Source: Ferranicluibacter quercicola (GTDB taxonomy: Bacteria; Pseudomonadota; Alphaproteobacteria; Rhizobiales; Rhizobiaceae). Taken from it: a stretch of DNA of 64,000 bases. The stretch spans positions 141,597-205,596 of the forward strand of contig NZ_JAJOZR010000011.1 in assembly GCF_021168455.1 (NCBI RefSeq), in the 5' to 3' direction. Each line of letters opens with the position of its first letter. Position 1 is the first letter of the stretch. Under the pieces are notes generated by a model. It was not told the origin of the DNA, ran no database searches, and saw only the letters and a program-made list of their open reading frames with translations. Below are positions 1 to 7,671 of the stretch, piece by piece. The position numbers were made by a program, and so were the translations under genes.

Positions 1-625
1 GGGGAAGAAGGGAGATCATCGCGACGGGCGATGCGAGCGGAGCCGGAAGCCAGCCGGGCCGCGTCCGCCGGGTGATCGACAGGCGGGATTTCACCCGCTC
101 GCCGGCCGCCACAGGCGTCGGCGCGGTCACCGTGTTCTCGTTCGCTCCGTCCGCGGGCGGCGCCTCGCCGACGCGCCCGACCGGCTCTGTCTGCTCAGAC
201 ACCACCTCGAGCACCGCTGCGGGACCGACGACGTCCGCCGCCGTCTCGGTGATGGTTGGTTCCGGAAGCACCGCTACCGGCGGGCGTCGCAAATAGACGG
301 GCGCATATCCGCCTTTCGGGATCTCGATCTGCCAGACGGCATCCTTCCCATCGGTCTCGTAATAGGCTGTCAGAAGCTTACGCAGTTTGCCGGCGTGCAC
401 GCGGACGAGGGGGTCGCTGTCGGCGTTGAAGGCATCCGGCCGGCGGAAAACGTCCACGGCGATGGTGTAGCCCTTCAGCTGCGTGGCCTGTCCGGCCAGG
501 TCCTTCGTCACGACATAGGAAAGGAACGCGCGCAGGCGTTCGGAGCGCGCAAACGTGGTGCTGGACAGCACATCGGCGAGGGCCGTGCGCATTTCGGTAT
601 CGGTTGGTCTGTCCAACGGCTTCAA
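1..625 (-). CDS. Partial CDS: N-terminal part of a probable membrane-anchored signalling protein (winged-helix/TPR or adenylate-cyclase-like family)
   Basis: The gene reads leftwards off the window, so only about 208 codons are visible. I place the start at a TTG at 625 because a strong AAGGAGG lies 9 nt upstream; an in-frame ATG at 592 is the alternative. Residues about 30-110 contain the block FLSYVVTKDLAGQATQLKGY, then DPLVRVHAGKLRKLL and IEIPKGGYAPVY. I recognise this block as the N-terminal domain that precedes membrane and TPR or cyclase modules in many rhizobial and acidobacterial proteins. Residues about 115-185 are a Pro/Ala/Glu-rich linker. The last visible residues become hydrophobic, which suggests a membrane helix starts at the window edge. 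The effector domain is not visible, so function is open. Confidence 0.6.
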   Translation of the reverse strand, partial: MKPLDRPTDTEMRTALADVLSSTTFARSERLRAFLSYVVTKDLAGQATQLKGYTIAVDVFRRPDAFNADSDPLVRVHAGKLRKLLTAYYETDGKDAVWQIEIPKGGYAPVYLRRPPVAVLPEPTITETAADVVGPAAVLEVVSEQTEPVGRVGEAPPADGANENTVTAPTPVAAGERVKSRLSITRRTRPGWLPAPLASPVAMISLLP

Positions 626-1176
626 GACACTGTGCCTCCTTCCTCTGAAAACGGCCTGCGGGCCAGCCCCGTCCAAGGGGCTCCTGCATCACGGCAATTC
701 TCGACGTCCTCGATGCGTATCAAGCACTTCATATGCGGTCTGACCAGTCGGAGGCATGCTACCACACAAACAAATTTCATCACCGTTCCGCATCGAATGA
801 CCCTTTAGGGTTGCATGACGTCATTCTTCCGCGCCGCTCGGCATACGGCTCTCAGAGCCATCCTTGGGGGCGCGCGACTCGATGCCGTCACACACGGTTC
901 TGCGTGCCTATTGTTCGTCTTCGCTTTCCTTCTAGCAAGGTCCGATATGCGCATCGTTTAAAAATGATGTTTTTTACTTACTAATAATGGAGAAATAAAC
1001 CGCTGACGTACCATCGCAGGGCGCCGGCCGGCCTATCGGTGCGGCGTCAGTCCCGAGGCGACCCGGAGGCCCGTCATGATCGGCCCCTCGTGGGGCGTGC
1101 CGGCTCTGGAACGGTGTCTCGCGGGATGGTAGAGGTGGCGTCGTCGTCCCGATTTCCCCGGTTCCATAGGTGTCTC
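626..1176. other. Intergenic region without a convincing gene
   Basis: About 550 bases separate the leftward partial gene from pdxJ. Short open frames here lack ribosome binding sites and family resemblance. The stretch around 950-1005 is AT-rich, with runs such as gttttttactta, and could hold a promoter for pdxJ or for an unseen transcript. I see no RNA gene or repeat. Confidence 0.5.
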
Positions 1177-1932
1177 ATGCCCGCCAAGCTTTCGGTCAAC
1201 CTCAACGCGATCGCCATGCTGCGAAACCGGCGCGATCTCCCCTGGCCTTCGGTCGTCGGCATCGGCAAGCGCGCGCTTGAGGCCGGCGCGCACGGGCTGA
1301 CCGTGCATCCGCGGCCCGACCAGCGCCACATCCGGTTCTCGGATCTCGGCCCGCTGCGGACATTGATCGACGAGACCTTTCCGCAGGCGGAATTCAACAT
1401 GGAAGGCTATCCGAATGCCGAATTTCTGGGCCTTGTCGAGCGCCATCGCCCCGAGCAGGTGACGCTGGTACCTGACGATCCGGCGCAGGCGACGTCGGAT
1501 CACGGATGGGACTTCCGGGCAAATCAGACACTGTTGACGGACGTCATCGCGCGCCTGAAGGACCTCGGGCTTCGCGTCTCGCTGTTTGCGGATGGCGATG
1601 GCGACCGGGAAGCGCTCGAGATCGCACGGGCGACCGGTGCCGACCGGATCGAGCTCTATACCGGTCCTTACGGCGGCTGCTTCGGCGCGCCGGATCAGGC
1701 GGCGGCCATCGCGAAGGAGCTCGGGCGGACGGCGGAGATCGCCCGCACGCTCGGCCTCGGGGTCAATGCCGGCCATGACCTGACGGTGGAAAACCTGCCG
1801 CTTCTCGTCGAGCACGTTCCCCATCTGGATGAAGTCTCGATCGGCCATGGCCTGACGGCCGATGCGCTGGAATACGGAATGACGGAAACGGTTCGCCGTT
1901 TCCGTCGGGCCTGCGGCGAGGTCGTCGCCTGA
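1177..1932 (+). CDS. pdxJ: Pyridoxine 5'-phosphate synthase
   Basis: PdxJ condenses 1-deoxyxylulose 5-phosphate with 3-amino-2-oxopropyl phosphate to make pyridoxine 5'-phosphate, the last ring-forming step of the DXP-dependent vitamin B6 pathway in the cytoplasm. The 251-residue product has family length and reads as a TIM barrel. Visible motifs are VNLNAIAMLRN near residues 7-17, TVHPRPDQRHIR at about 42-53 with the active-site histidines, YTGPYGG in the phosphate-binding half, and NAGHDLT with the late catalytic histidine. The frame is open upstream to 1039, but homologues begin MPAKLSVNLNAIAM, so I start at 1177; its ribosome site is weak. It stands alone between unrelated genes. The PdxA-like gene at 32 kb belongs to a catabolic cluster and is not its partner. 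Confidence 0.95.
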   Translation: MPAKLSVNLNAIAMLRNRRDLPWPSVVGIGKRALEAGAHGLTVHPRPDQRHIRFSDLGPLRTLIDETFPQAEFNMEGYPNAEFLGLVERHRPEQVTLVPDDPAQATSDHGWDFRANQTLLTDVIARLKDLGLRVSLFADGDGDREALEIARATGADRIELYTGPYGGCFGAPDQAAAIAKELGRTAEIARTLGLGVNAGHDLTVENLPLLVEHVPHLDEVSIGHGLTADALEYGMTETVRRFRRACGEVVA

Positions 1933-1953
1933 TCGCAGGCCCTTCCGGACCGA

Positions 1954-2838
1954 TCAACCGGCAAGCGCTGCCGCGTTGGCGTCGAGGAAGGCCTTGAGGG
2001 ACGTCGAGGGCCGGCCGGTCAGTGTTTCCACCGAGTCCGTCACGATCTCGATGTGCCCGAGCCGGGTGTTCGCGTCGAAAGACACGAATGTCGGGTTGAG
2101 GAAATCGGGCACGCCGGCGCCTGCCATGCCCTCGGCGAGCTGTTCATCGGTCAGGTTGACGACGGCGAGCGGCTTGCCCGAGACCGCGCTGACGAGCGCC
2201 GCCACCTCGCCATTGGTGTAGCCGACAGGGCCGGTGAGGGTGAGCGTGAGGTTGGCTGTTTCGTCGGACAGCAGCGCTGCGGCCGTTGCGGCGGCGAGAT
2301 CGGCCCGGGCGACATAGGATGTCCGTCCATCGCCTGCCGAGGTGTACCACGTGCCGGACTGCAGCGCGTTCGGCAGCGACAGGAACAGGTTCTCCATGTA
2401 CCAGCTGTTGCGAAGGATCGTGTAAGCCAAACCTGACGCCTTGATGGCCTCTTCGGTGCCCAAGTGATCCGGCGCGAAAGTGACGACCGACGTCTCGGGA
2501 TTGGGCAGGGACGTGTAGAACAGGCGGCCGACGCCGGCGCGTTTGGCGGCGGCGACGGCATTGCGGTGCTGGGTCAGACGCTGGCCGGGAACGGCGAGCG
2601 CATCGGTCGAGATGATCAGGGCCTTGTCGATACCTGCAAAGGCAGCGTCGAGCGTGGCGGCGTCATCGAAGTCCGCCGTGCGCAGCGTTACGCCCTTCTC
2701 GGCATAAGCGGCGAGCTTGCCCGTATCGCGGCTGGCGGCGACGATATCGGCCGGTGCGACGTTTCCGGATGCGAGGAGGGCGTCGAGAACGAGACGGCCG
2801 AACTGGCCGGAGGCGCCGGTAACGAGGATCGTGGACAT
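1954..2838 (-). CDS. qorB: NmrA/SDR-family NAD(P)H:quinone oxidoreductase, QorB-like
   Basis: The 294-residue protein starts MSTILVTGASGQFGRLVLDA, a Rossmann dinucleotide motif of the atypical SDR/NmrA family. The rest matches the QorB (YtfG) type, with TSLPNPE, the HLGTEEAIKASGL stretch and ILRNSWYMEN typical of family members that reduce quinones with NADPH. The start at 2838 has a GAAGGAAG ribosome site; an 11-codon upstream extension has none. It is divergent from an HxlR-family regulator, the same pairing as ytfG/ytfH in E. coli, which supports control by that redox-responsive regulator. The exact quinone substrate cannot be told from sequence. Confidence 0.85.
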   Translation of the reverse strand: MSTILVTGASGQFGRLVLDALLASGNVAPADIVAASRDTGKLAAYAEKGVTLRTADFDDAATLDAAFAGIDKALIISTDALAVPGQRLTQHRNAVAAAKRAGVGRLFYTSLPNPETSVVTFAPDHLGTEEAIKASGLAYTILRNSWYMENLFLSLPNALQSGTWYTSAGDGRTSYVARADLAAATAAALLSDETANLTLTLTGPVGYTNGEVAALVSAVSGKPLAVVNLTDEQLAEGMAGAGVPDFLNPTFVSFDANTRLGHIEIVTDSVETLTGRPSTSLKAFLDANAAALAG

Positions 2839-2896
2839 GGACTTCCTTCTCAAGAATGACGGCTGCCGCATTGCCGGCGAGGCCGATGAAAGATAT

Positions 2897-2913
2897 GGTC
2901 TCGAAAAGAGACC
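2897..2913. promoter_or_regulatory. Palindrome GGTCTC-N5-GAGACC, candidate HxlR operator
   Basis: Perfect 6-bp arms separated by gaaaa lie in the 153-bp divergent region between the qorB-like gene and hxlR. HxlR regulators bind as dimers to such sites in promoters they share with the divergent target. The assignment is by position only. Confidence 0.5.
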
Positions 2914-2991
2914 TTCTCTTCATCCATGAGGAGGGCGCATCTGTAAAGGCGGCAGTTTTTTCGCCGATAGGCACAGAAAGGGAACCGACCG

Positions 2992-3396
2992 ATGAACACG
3001 AATGTCCGCAAGACCCAGGGGGAAAGCGCCATCATGATCGGCGGCATCGTCTTCACGCCGGCCAACTGCCCCATGCGCGACGTGCTCGGCAACATCGCGG
3101 GCAAGTGGACGACGCTGATGATTCATGCGCTGAGCGAGGGACCGATGCGCTTTTCAGCGCTCAAGCGCACCATCCCGGATATCTCGCAGCGCATGCTGAC
3201 GCAGACGCTGCGCGATCTCCAGCGCGACGGCTATATCTCGCGCACCGTCTACCCGACCAATCCGCCGAGCGTGGATTACGCCCTGACGGACCTCGGCCGC
3301 TCGTTCCTGACCGTGCTTCTGCCGCTCGTGGACTGGTCGACAAGCCACCACGGCGCCATCCGCGAGGCGCGCACCGCGTTCGACGCCGCAGGCTGA
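2992..3396 (+). CDS. HxlR-family transcriptional regulator
   Basis: The 134-residue protein is a single winged-helix domain of the HxlR/MarR-like type: CPMRDVLGNIAGKWTTLMIHAL, then FSALKRTIPDISQRMLTQTL as the recognition region and DGYISRTVYPTNPPSVDYAL as the wing. The cysteine just before the first helix (about residue 26) is at the position of the redox-sensing cysteine of quinone- or aldehyde-responsive HxlR proteins such as YodB and YtfH. An internal ATG at 3034 could also serve as start, but 2992 has AAAGGGA at suitable distance. Divergence from the quinone reductase gene makes that gene the likely target. Confidence 0.88.
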   Translation: MNTNVRKTQGESAIMIGGIVFTPANCPMRDVLGNIAGKWTTLMIHALSEGPMRFSALKRTIPDISQRMLTQTLRDLQRDGYISRTVYPTNPPSVDYALTDLGRSFLTVLLPLVDWSTSHHGAIREARTAFDAAG

Positions 3397-3406
3397 ACCC
3401 GTCGCT

Positions 3407-4129
3407 TCAGGCTGCCTTGCGGCAGACGGTTTCGCCGGCTTCGTCGAGCGCGAAGGCGACGGCGGCCTTTGCATGGATGGCAGTCGAATCGAAGCCGGGC
3501 AGGGCGAGCGTATCGGGATCGAGGATCAGGCAGATCTCGGTGCAGCCGAGAATGACGGCATCGGCGCCCTGTGCCTTCGCTTTGGCGATCACCGCGTGCA
3601 ATGCCTCGCGCGAAGCGGCGTGGATGTGGCCGGCGCAGAGCTCCTTGAAGATGACGTCATGGACAAGGGTGCGATCGTCGGCTTCGGGCACCATGACCGC
3701 GATACCGAGGCCCGCCATGCGGTCCGCGTAGAAGCCGTGTTCCATCGTATAGCGCGTGGCAAGCAGCAGCGGCCGGCGGATGCCGGCGGCGGTCATGGCC
3801 TGCGCCGTCTCGTCGATGATGTTGATCAGCGGCACGCCGATCGCGGCCTGCACCTCTTCGGCCACCAGATGCATCGTGTTCGTGCAGATCAGAACGCAGT
3901 CCGCACCGGCGGCTTCCAGTCCGCGCGCGACATCGGCCAGGCGCTTGGCGGCATCGGCCCAGCGGCCTGCCATCTGCAGATCGACGATCGACTGGAAATC
4001 CACGGAATGCATCAGGACCTCGGCCGAGTGCAGGCCGCCGAGGCGGGACCGCACCGCTTCGTTGACCATGCGGTAATAGACCGCCGAACTCTCGAAGCTC
4101 ATTCCACCGATAAGGCCGATCTTGCGCAT
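3407..4129 (-). CDS. Aspartate/glutamate racemase family protein
   Basis: The 240-residue protein begins MRKIGLIGGMSFESSAVYYR and carries the two catalytic cysteines of cofactor-independent amino-acid racemases in CTNTMH (about residue 83) and GCTEI (about residue 195). It resembles YgeA and the Asp/Glu/hydantoin racemase superfamily, which interconvert L- and D-amino acids by a two-base mechanism. The substrate is not predictable; broad-spectrum racemisation or aspartate racemisation are both possible. It is divergent from an Lrp-type regulator, which would fit amino-acid-responsive control, and it converges on hxlR with only 10 bp between stop codons. Confidence 0.85.
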   Translation of the reverse strand: MRKIGLIGGMSFESSAVYYRMVNEAVRSRLGGLHSAEVLMHSVDFQSIVDLQMAGRWADAAKRLADVARGLEAAGADCVLICTNTMHLVAEEVQAAIGVPLINIIDETAQAMTAAGIRRPLLLATRYTMEHGFYADRMAGLGIAVMVPEADDRTLVHDVIFKELCAGHIHAASREALHAVIAKAKAQGADAVILGCTEICLILDPDTLALPGFDSTAIHAKAAVAFALDEAGETVCRKAA

Positions 4130-4293
4130 GATGCCGTTTCCCCTGCTTCGCTTGCGATGACGACCATGATGCGGCGGATTTCTTCTTATGTGATTGCATT
4201 TTCAGGTCCATCTGCGTCCCATCACGCAAACAAATTGCGCGAAAGTGTCAGTACGTGCAATATTTGCGCACCAAGCTGCATGGAGGCGCCTGA

Positions 4294-4758
4294 ATGCTCG
4301 ATGATCGTGACCGGAAGCTGCTGGGATTGCTGCAGGAGGATGCGGACCAGTCGGTGACGGTGCTTGCCGAGAAGATCCGCCTGTCGGTGTCGGCCTGCTC
4401 GCGCCGGATCCAGCGGCTGGAGGAGGCGGGCTATATATCGCGCCGAATTGCCGTGCTCGATCGCCACCGGATCGGCGTGCCCACGACGGTCTTTGCGCTG
4501 ATCAAGACGACGCAGCATTCCGACGAGTGGATCGACGGGTTTCGCCGGATCATCCGCGACATACCGGAGATCGTCGAGGTGCACCGGCTGACCGGCAATT
4601 ACGATTACATCCTCAAGATCGTGCTGCCGCGCGTCGAGCATTACGACGTGATCTACAAGCAGATCGTGCGCAAGACGGAACTTTTCGATGTCTCCGCGTC
4701 GATCTCGATGGAGGTCCTGAAAAGCGGCGGCGCGTTTCCGGTCGATTACGCCATCTAG
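4294..4758 (+). CDS. Lrp/AsnC-family transcriptional regulator
   Basis: The 154-residue protein has the standard plan: an N-terminal helix-turn-helix (LDDRDRKLLGLLQEDADQSV to SACSRRIQRLEEAGYI), then a RAM/ACT-like effector domain with VHRLTGNYDYILKI. Members bind amino acids and form octamers that wrap DNA. A GGAGG lies 7-11 nt before the ATG. The 164-bp divergent region to the racemase gene contains repeated TTGCGC/TGCGCA elements (about 4236-4271) that may be its binding sites. The natural target is most likely the divergent racemase gene and the inducer an amino acid. Confidence 0.88.
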   Translation: MLDDRDRKLLGLLQEDADQSVTVLAEKIRLSVSACSRRIQRLEEAGYISRRIAVLDRHRIGVPTTVFALIKTTQHSDEWIDGFRRIIRDIPEIVEVHRLTGNYDYILKIVLPRVEHYDVIYKQIVRKTELFDVSASISMEVLKSGGAFPVDYAI

Positions 4759-4799
4759 AGAAAACTCACGATCTCATTGTTTCCAATTGCTCCAAGTCC

Positions 4800-5246
4800 T
4801 CAATTGTTGATGCTGGTGATGGCCCAGTGCGAGACGCCGCAGTCGTCCGTGTCGCAGATCGCCGCCATCCACAGGGCGCCATTGGCAAAGCCGACCCCGT
4901 CGCTGTTGACGATCAAGTCGCCATAGGCCTGTTCCGCCACGCTGTTCTGGGTCTCCTGCATCACCAGCTTCTCGTAATTCTCCACCATGTCGTCGTCCGA
5001 CTGGATCTCATAGGTCTCGCCATTGGCGTTGATGGTCAGCGGGTAGGCGCCCAGATTGGCCACCGTGACCGGATCGCCGAAGCGCATCGCCTCTGTGAGC
5101 AGCTTGAAGCTGTCGTCGAAGCCTTGGGAATTGCCGTGCAGCGACTCGATCCGCTCCCGGGTCTCCGCCGTCGATTGCGCGAAAGCGAATGGCGCCGACG
5201 ACAGCGCGGCGACGAGCGTGAAGGCGATGGCGTAACGCTTCGACAT
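4800..5246 (-). CDS. Exported small protein of unknown function
   Basis: The 148-residue product starts MSKRYAIAFTLVAALSSAPF with cleavage expected after AFAQ near residue 23, so it is probably periplasmic. GGAGGAAC precedes the ATG at 5246; a 41-codon upstream extension is rejected because it is basic and would bury the signal peptide. The mature part is acidic and ends with the pattern AAICDTDDCGVSHW, where two cysteines could form a disulphide. I do not recognise a family. It is divergent from the TetR gene at 5423, with the TetR palindrome between them, so it may be one of that regulator's targets. Confidence 0.7.
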   Translation of the reverse strand: MSKRYAIAFTLVAALSSAPFAFAQSTAETRERIESLHGNSQGFDDSFKLLTEAMRFGDPVTVANLGAYPLTINANGETYEIQSDDDMVENYEKLVMQETQNSVAEQAYGDLIVNSDGVGFANGALWMAAICDTDDCGVSHWAITSINN

Positions 5247-5386
5247 GGTGTTCCTCCGAATATCTCCGATCGATCTGTAGACCAGCCCGCGCGCAAGCGG
5301 GAGGTCCATTCTTATGTTTCCGCGTCTTCGATAAATTTCGATCCGGCGGCTTGACCGGCGGCAAGGCATACGGCATAAGCAGAACC

Positions 5387-5400
5387 GTACCGTACGGTAC
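5387..5400. promoter_or_regulatory. Perfect 14-bp palindrome GTACCGTACGGTAC, probable TetR operator
   Basis: The palindrome sits 8 bp before the GGAGG ribosome site of the TetR-family gene at 5423 and 140 bp from the divergent small exported-protein gene. TetR-family proteins commonly repress themselves and divergent neighbours through sites of this size, so autoregulation is likely. Confidence 0.65.
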
Positions 5401-5422
5401 TTGTATTGGAGGTTTGTCGCCC

Positions 5423-6067
5423 GTGTCGTCTCTGTCCACCCAGCCGGAATTTTCGCCGCGCCAGAACGCTGTTCTCGACAGCGCGCTTCGGCTGCTGGTC
5501 GATGGCGGCGAGCGGGCCTTGACGACGGCAGGCGTTGCCCGGGCGGCGAACTGCTCCAAGGAAAGCCTCTACAAGTGGTTCGGTGATCGCGACGGCATTC
5601 TCTCGGCGATGATCGGCTATCAGGCGAGCAAGGTGCGCACGCTGGACGAGCGGGCGGAAACGCTGACGGCGGACAGCTTGCGTGCGCATCTCGTGGTTTT
5701 CGCCCGCGATCTGCTCGACGTCCTCAGCGGCGACGTTTCGCTGGCGCTGAACCGTCTGGCGATCGGGCAGGCGAGCCGCGACGGCTCGCATCTGGGGCAA
5801 ATGCTGCAGGAGCGGGGACGGCGCCAGATCGGCAAGCGTGCCGGCGGATTGCTCGATGCCGGACGCCGGGCGGGCCTGCTGCGCTTTGACAATGGCGAGG
5901 AGGCCTATGGCATGCTCTACGGGCTCGTCGTCACCGATCTGCATCTTCGCATGCTGCTCGGTGAGGACATGAAGCTGACGAAACAGGATTTCAGCCGCAG
6001 GGCGGAGCGGGCGGTCGACGCCTTTCTCGATCTCTGCGGCACGAAGAAGGAAACGGCCAAGCCCTGA
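5423..6067 (+). CDS. TetR/AcrR-family transcriptional regulator upstream of ilvC
   Basis: The 214-residue protein has an N-terminal TetR helix-turn-helix (AVLDSALRLLVDGGERALTT, then VARAANCSKESLYKWFGDRDGIL) and a longer all-helical ligand domain. I choose a GTG start at 5423 because GGAGG lies 10 nt upstream (5408-5412). The frame is open back to 5351, but that stretch crosses the palindromic operator. Only 37 bp separate its stop from ilvC, so the two may be cotranscribed or ilvC may use a promoter inside the gene. The ligand is unknown; the position suggests a link to branched-chain amino-acid synthesis or to the divergent exported protein. Confidence 0.82.
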   Translation: MSSLSTQPEFSPRQNAVLDSALRLLVDGGERALTTAGVARAANCSKESLYKWFGDRDGILSAMIGYQASKVRTLDERAETLTADSLRAHLVVFARDLLDVLSGDVSLALNRLAIGQASRDGSHLGQMLQERGRRQIGKRAGGLLDAGRRAGLLRFDNGEEAYGMLYGLVVTDLHLRMLLGEDMKLTKQDFSRRAERAVDAFLDLCGTKKETAKP

Positions 6068-6104
6068 AGGCGGCCGAAGGTTCAACCAGGGAAGGATACA
6101 TTCC

Positions 6105-7124
6105 ATGCGCGTCTATTACGATCGTGATGCCGATCTCAATCTCATCAAGTCCAAGAACGTCGTCATCGTCGGCTATGGCAGCCAGGGTCGCGCCCACGCG
6201 CTGAACCTCAAGGATAGCGGCGCGACCAACGTCGTCATCGCGCTGAAGGCCGGTTCGCCGACCGTCAAGAAGGCCGAAGCCGACGGCTTCAAGGTCATGA
6301 CCGTTGCCGAAGCCGCCAAGTGGGGCGACCTCCTGATGATGGCGACGCCGGACGAACTCCAGGCCGACATCTACAAGGCCGACATCGCCGGCAACATCCG
6401 CGACGGCGCCGCCATCGCGTTCGCTCACGGCCTGAACGTCCACTTCGGCCTTATCGAGCCAAAGGACACGCTCGATGTCGTCATGATCGCGCCGAAGGGC
6501 CCCGGCCACACGGTTCGCGGCGAATACCAGAAGGGCGGCGGCGTTCCCTGCCTCGTGGCCGTCGAGAAGGACGCTTCGGGCAATGCGCTCGATCTCGCGC
6601 TCTCCTACGCCTGCGGCGTCGGCGGCGGCCGTTCGGGCATCATCGAGACAAACTTCAAGGAAGAGTGCGAAACCGACCTCTTCGGCGAGCAGGTCGTTCT
6701 CTGCGGCGGTCTGGTCGAACTGATCCGCGCCGGCTTCGAAACGCTGGTCGAAGGCGGTTATGCGCCGGAAATGGCGTATTTCGAGTGCCTGCACGAAGTG
6801 AAGCTGATCGTCGACCTGATCTATGAAGGCGGCATCGCCAACATGAACTACTCGATCTCCAACACGGCCGAGTGGGGCGAATACGTCACGGGTCCGCGCA
6901 TCATCACGGCGGAAACCAAGGCCGAGATGAAGCGCGTCCTGCACGACATCCAGACCGGCAAGTTCACGTCGGACTGGATGCAGGAATACCGTTCGGGCGC
7001 GGCGCGCTTCAAGGGTATCCGCCGCATGAACGACACGCACCAGATCGAGGAAGTCGGCGCCAAGCTGCGCGGCATGATGCCCTGGATCGCGAAGAACCAG
7101 CTGGTCGACAAGGCCCGCAACTAA
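6105..7124 (+). CDS. ilvC: Ketol-acid reductoisomerase (NADP+), class I
   Basis: IlvC converts 2-acetolactate and 2-aceto-2-hydroxybutyrate to the dihydroxy acids of valine/leucine and isoleucine synthesis, using Mg2+ and NADPH. The 339-residue length is that of the short class I enzymes. The Rossmann motif GYGSQGRAHALNL is at residues 23-35. The metal-binding block CETDLFGEQVVLCGG places D191 and E195 at the expected ligand positions, and HGLNVHFG and KGPGHTVR are intact. A GAAGGA lies upstream of the ATG. It follows the TetR gene closely and ends at a strong hairpin terminator at 7151. Confidence 0.98.
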   Translation: MRVYYDRDADLNLIKSKNVVIVGYGSQGRAHALNLKDSGATNVVIALKAGSPTVKKAEADGFKVMTVAEAAKWGDLLMMATPDELQADIYKADIAGNIRDGAAIAFAHGLNVHFGLIEPKDTLDVVMIAPKGPGHTVRGEYQKGGGVPCLVAVEKDASGNALDLALSYACGVGGGRSGIIETNFKEECETDLFGEQVVLCGGLVELIRAGFETLVEGGYAPEMAYFECLHEVKLIVDLIYEGGIANMNYSISNTAEWGEYVTGPRIITAETKAEMKRVLHDIQTGKFTSDWMQEYRSGAARFKGIRRMNDTHQIEEVGAKLRGMMPWIAKNQLVDKARN

Positions 7125-7150
7125 GCCTGCGCGCATCGCATGCTGAGAAT

Positions 7151-7175
7151 GCCGGGCTATCGTGCCCGGCGTTTT
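7151..7175 (+). terminator. Rho-independent terminator after ilvC
   Basis: GCCGGGC and GCCCGGC arms enclose the loop tatcgt and are followed by gttttcg. The hairpin lies 26 bp after the ilvC stop. Confidence 0.8.
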
Positions 7176-7319
7176 CGTTCCTGGCGGACATGGCCACCCA
7201 TCGTTGTTTTGCAGCGCAAAAATGATTGTGCTTTGCAAAAAATTACATTGGAGGTTGCATGATTGCGCTGTTGGGTGCACACTGACCCTGTCTCGTTCCA
7301 CATCGAGGAGGATAGTGTG

Positions 7320-7418
7320 ATGACGACTGTGATGGAGTATTTCGCCTGGTTCGACTTCGCGATTCTCTGCGCCATCGGCGCCCTGATCGCGTGCAGTGTG
7401 ACATCCGGCAAAGCGTAA
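7320..7418 (+). CDS. Candidate small membrane protein, 32 residues
   Basis: The ATG at 7320 follows a GAGGAGGAT ribosome site at 5-7 nt spacing. The frame encodes MTTVMEYFAWFDFAILCAIG, then ALIACSVTSGKA and a TAA. The middle (about residues 8-27) is hydrophobic enough for one membrane helix, with two cysteines in it. A hairpin at 7484 could terminate the transcript. AT-rich DNA with repeated TTGCA and GATTGYGC elements at 7205-7270 could hold its promoter. I do not recognise the family. The good ribosome site and hydrophobicity argue for a real gene, but no homologue could be checked. Confidence 0.55.
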   Translation: MTTVMEYFAWFDFAILCAIGALIACSVTSGKA

Positions 7419-7483
7419 GACGTGTCAGCCACGCTGATGCATGGGGAGGCCGGCCGAGGACCGGACCCTTCCCGAGAGACCTC

Positions 7484-7503
7484 GCCGGGCATGCGTGCCC
7501 GGC
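7484..7503 (+). terminator. Hairpin GCCGGGCA/TGCCCGGC, possible terminator of the small ORF
   Basis: The stem core is the same as in the ilvC terminator (GCCGGGC with GCCCGGC), but no T-run follows. It may terminate the small-ORF transcript or act as an mRNA-stabilising hairpin. The remaining bases up to 7671 hold no gene that I can see. Confidence 0.45.
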
Positions 7504-7671
7504 GCTCCACGTCGGCCTAAGATCTCCCGTGTCACCCATCCGCAGCACCCGACGCCCGCCTCTCTCGGCCACCCCGACGAGGGGACTTTTTCCGCTGATT
7601 TAGGTCAGTATTGTTGACTTATTCCACCTGCCGTGATGTGGTTCGGCAAAAGCATCATCGAGGAAACATCC

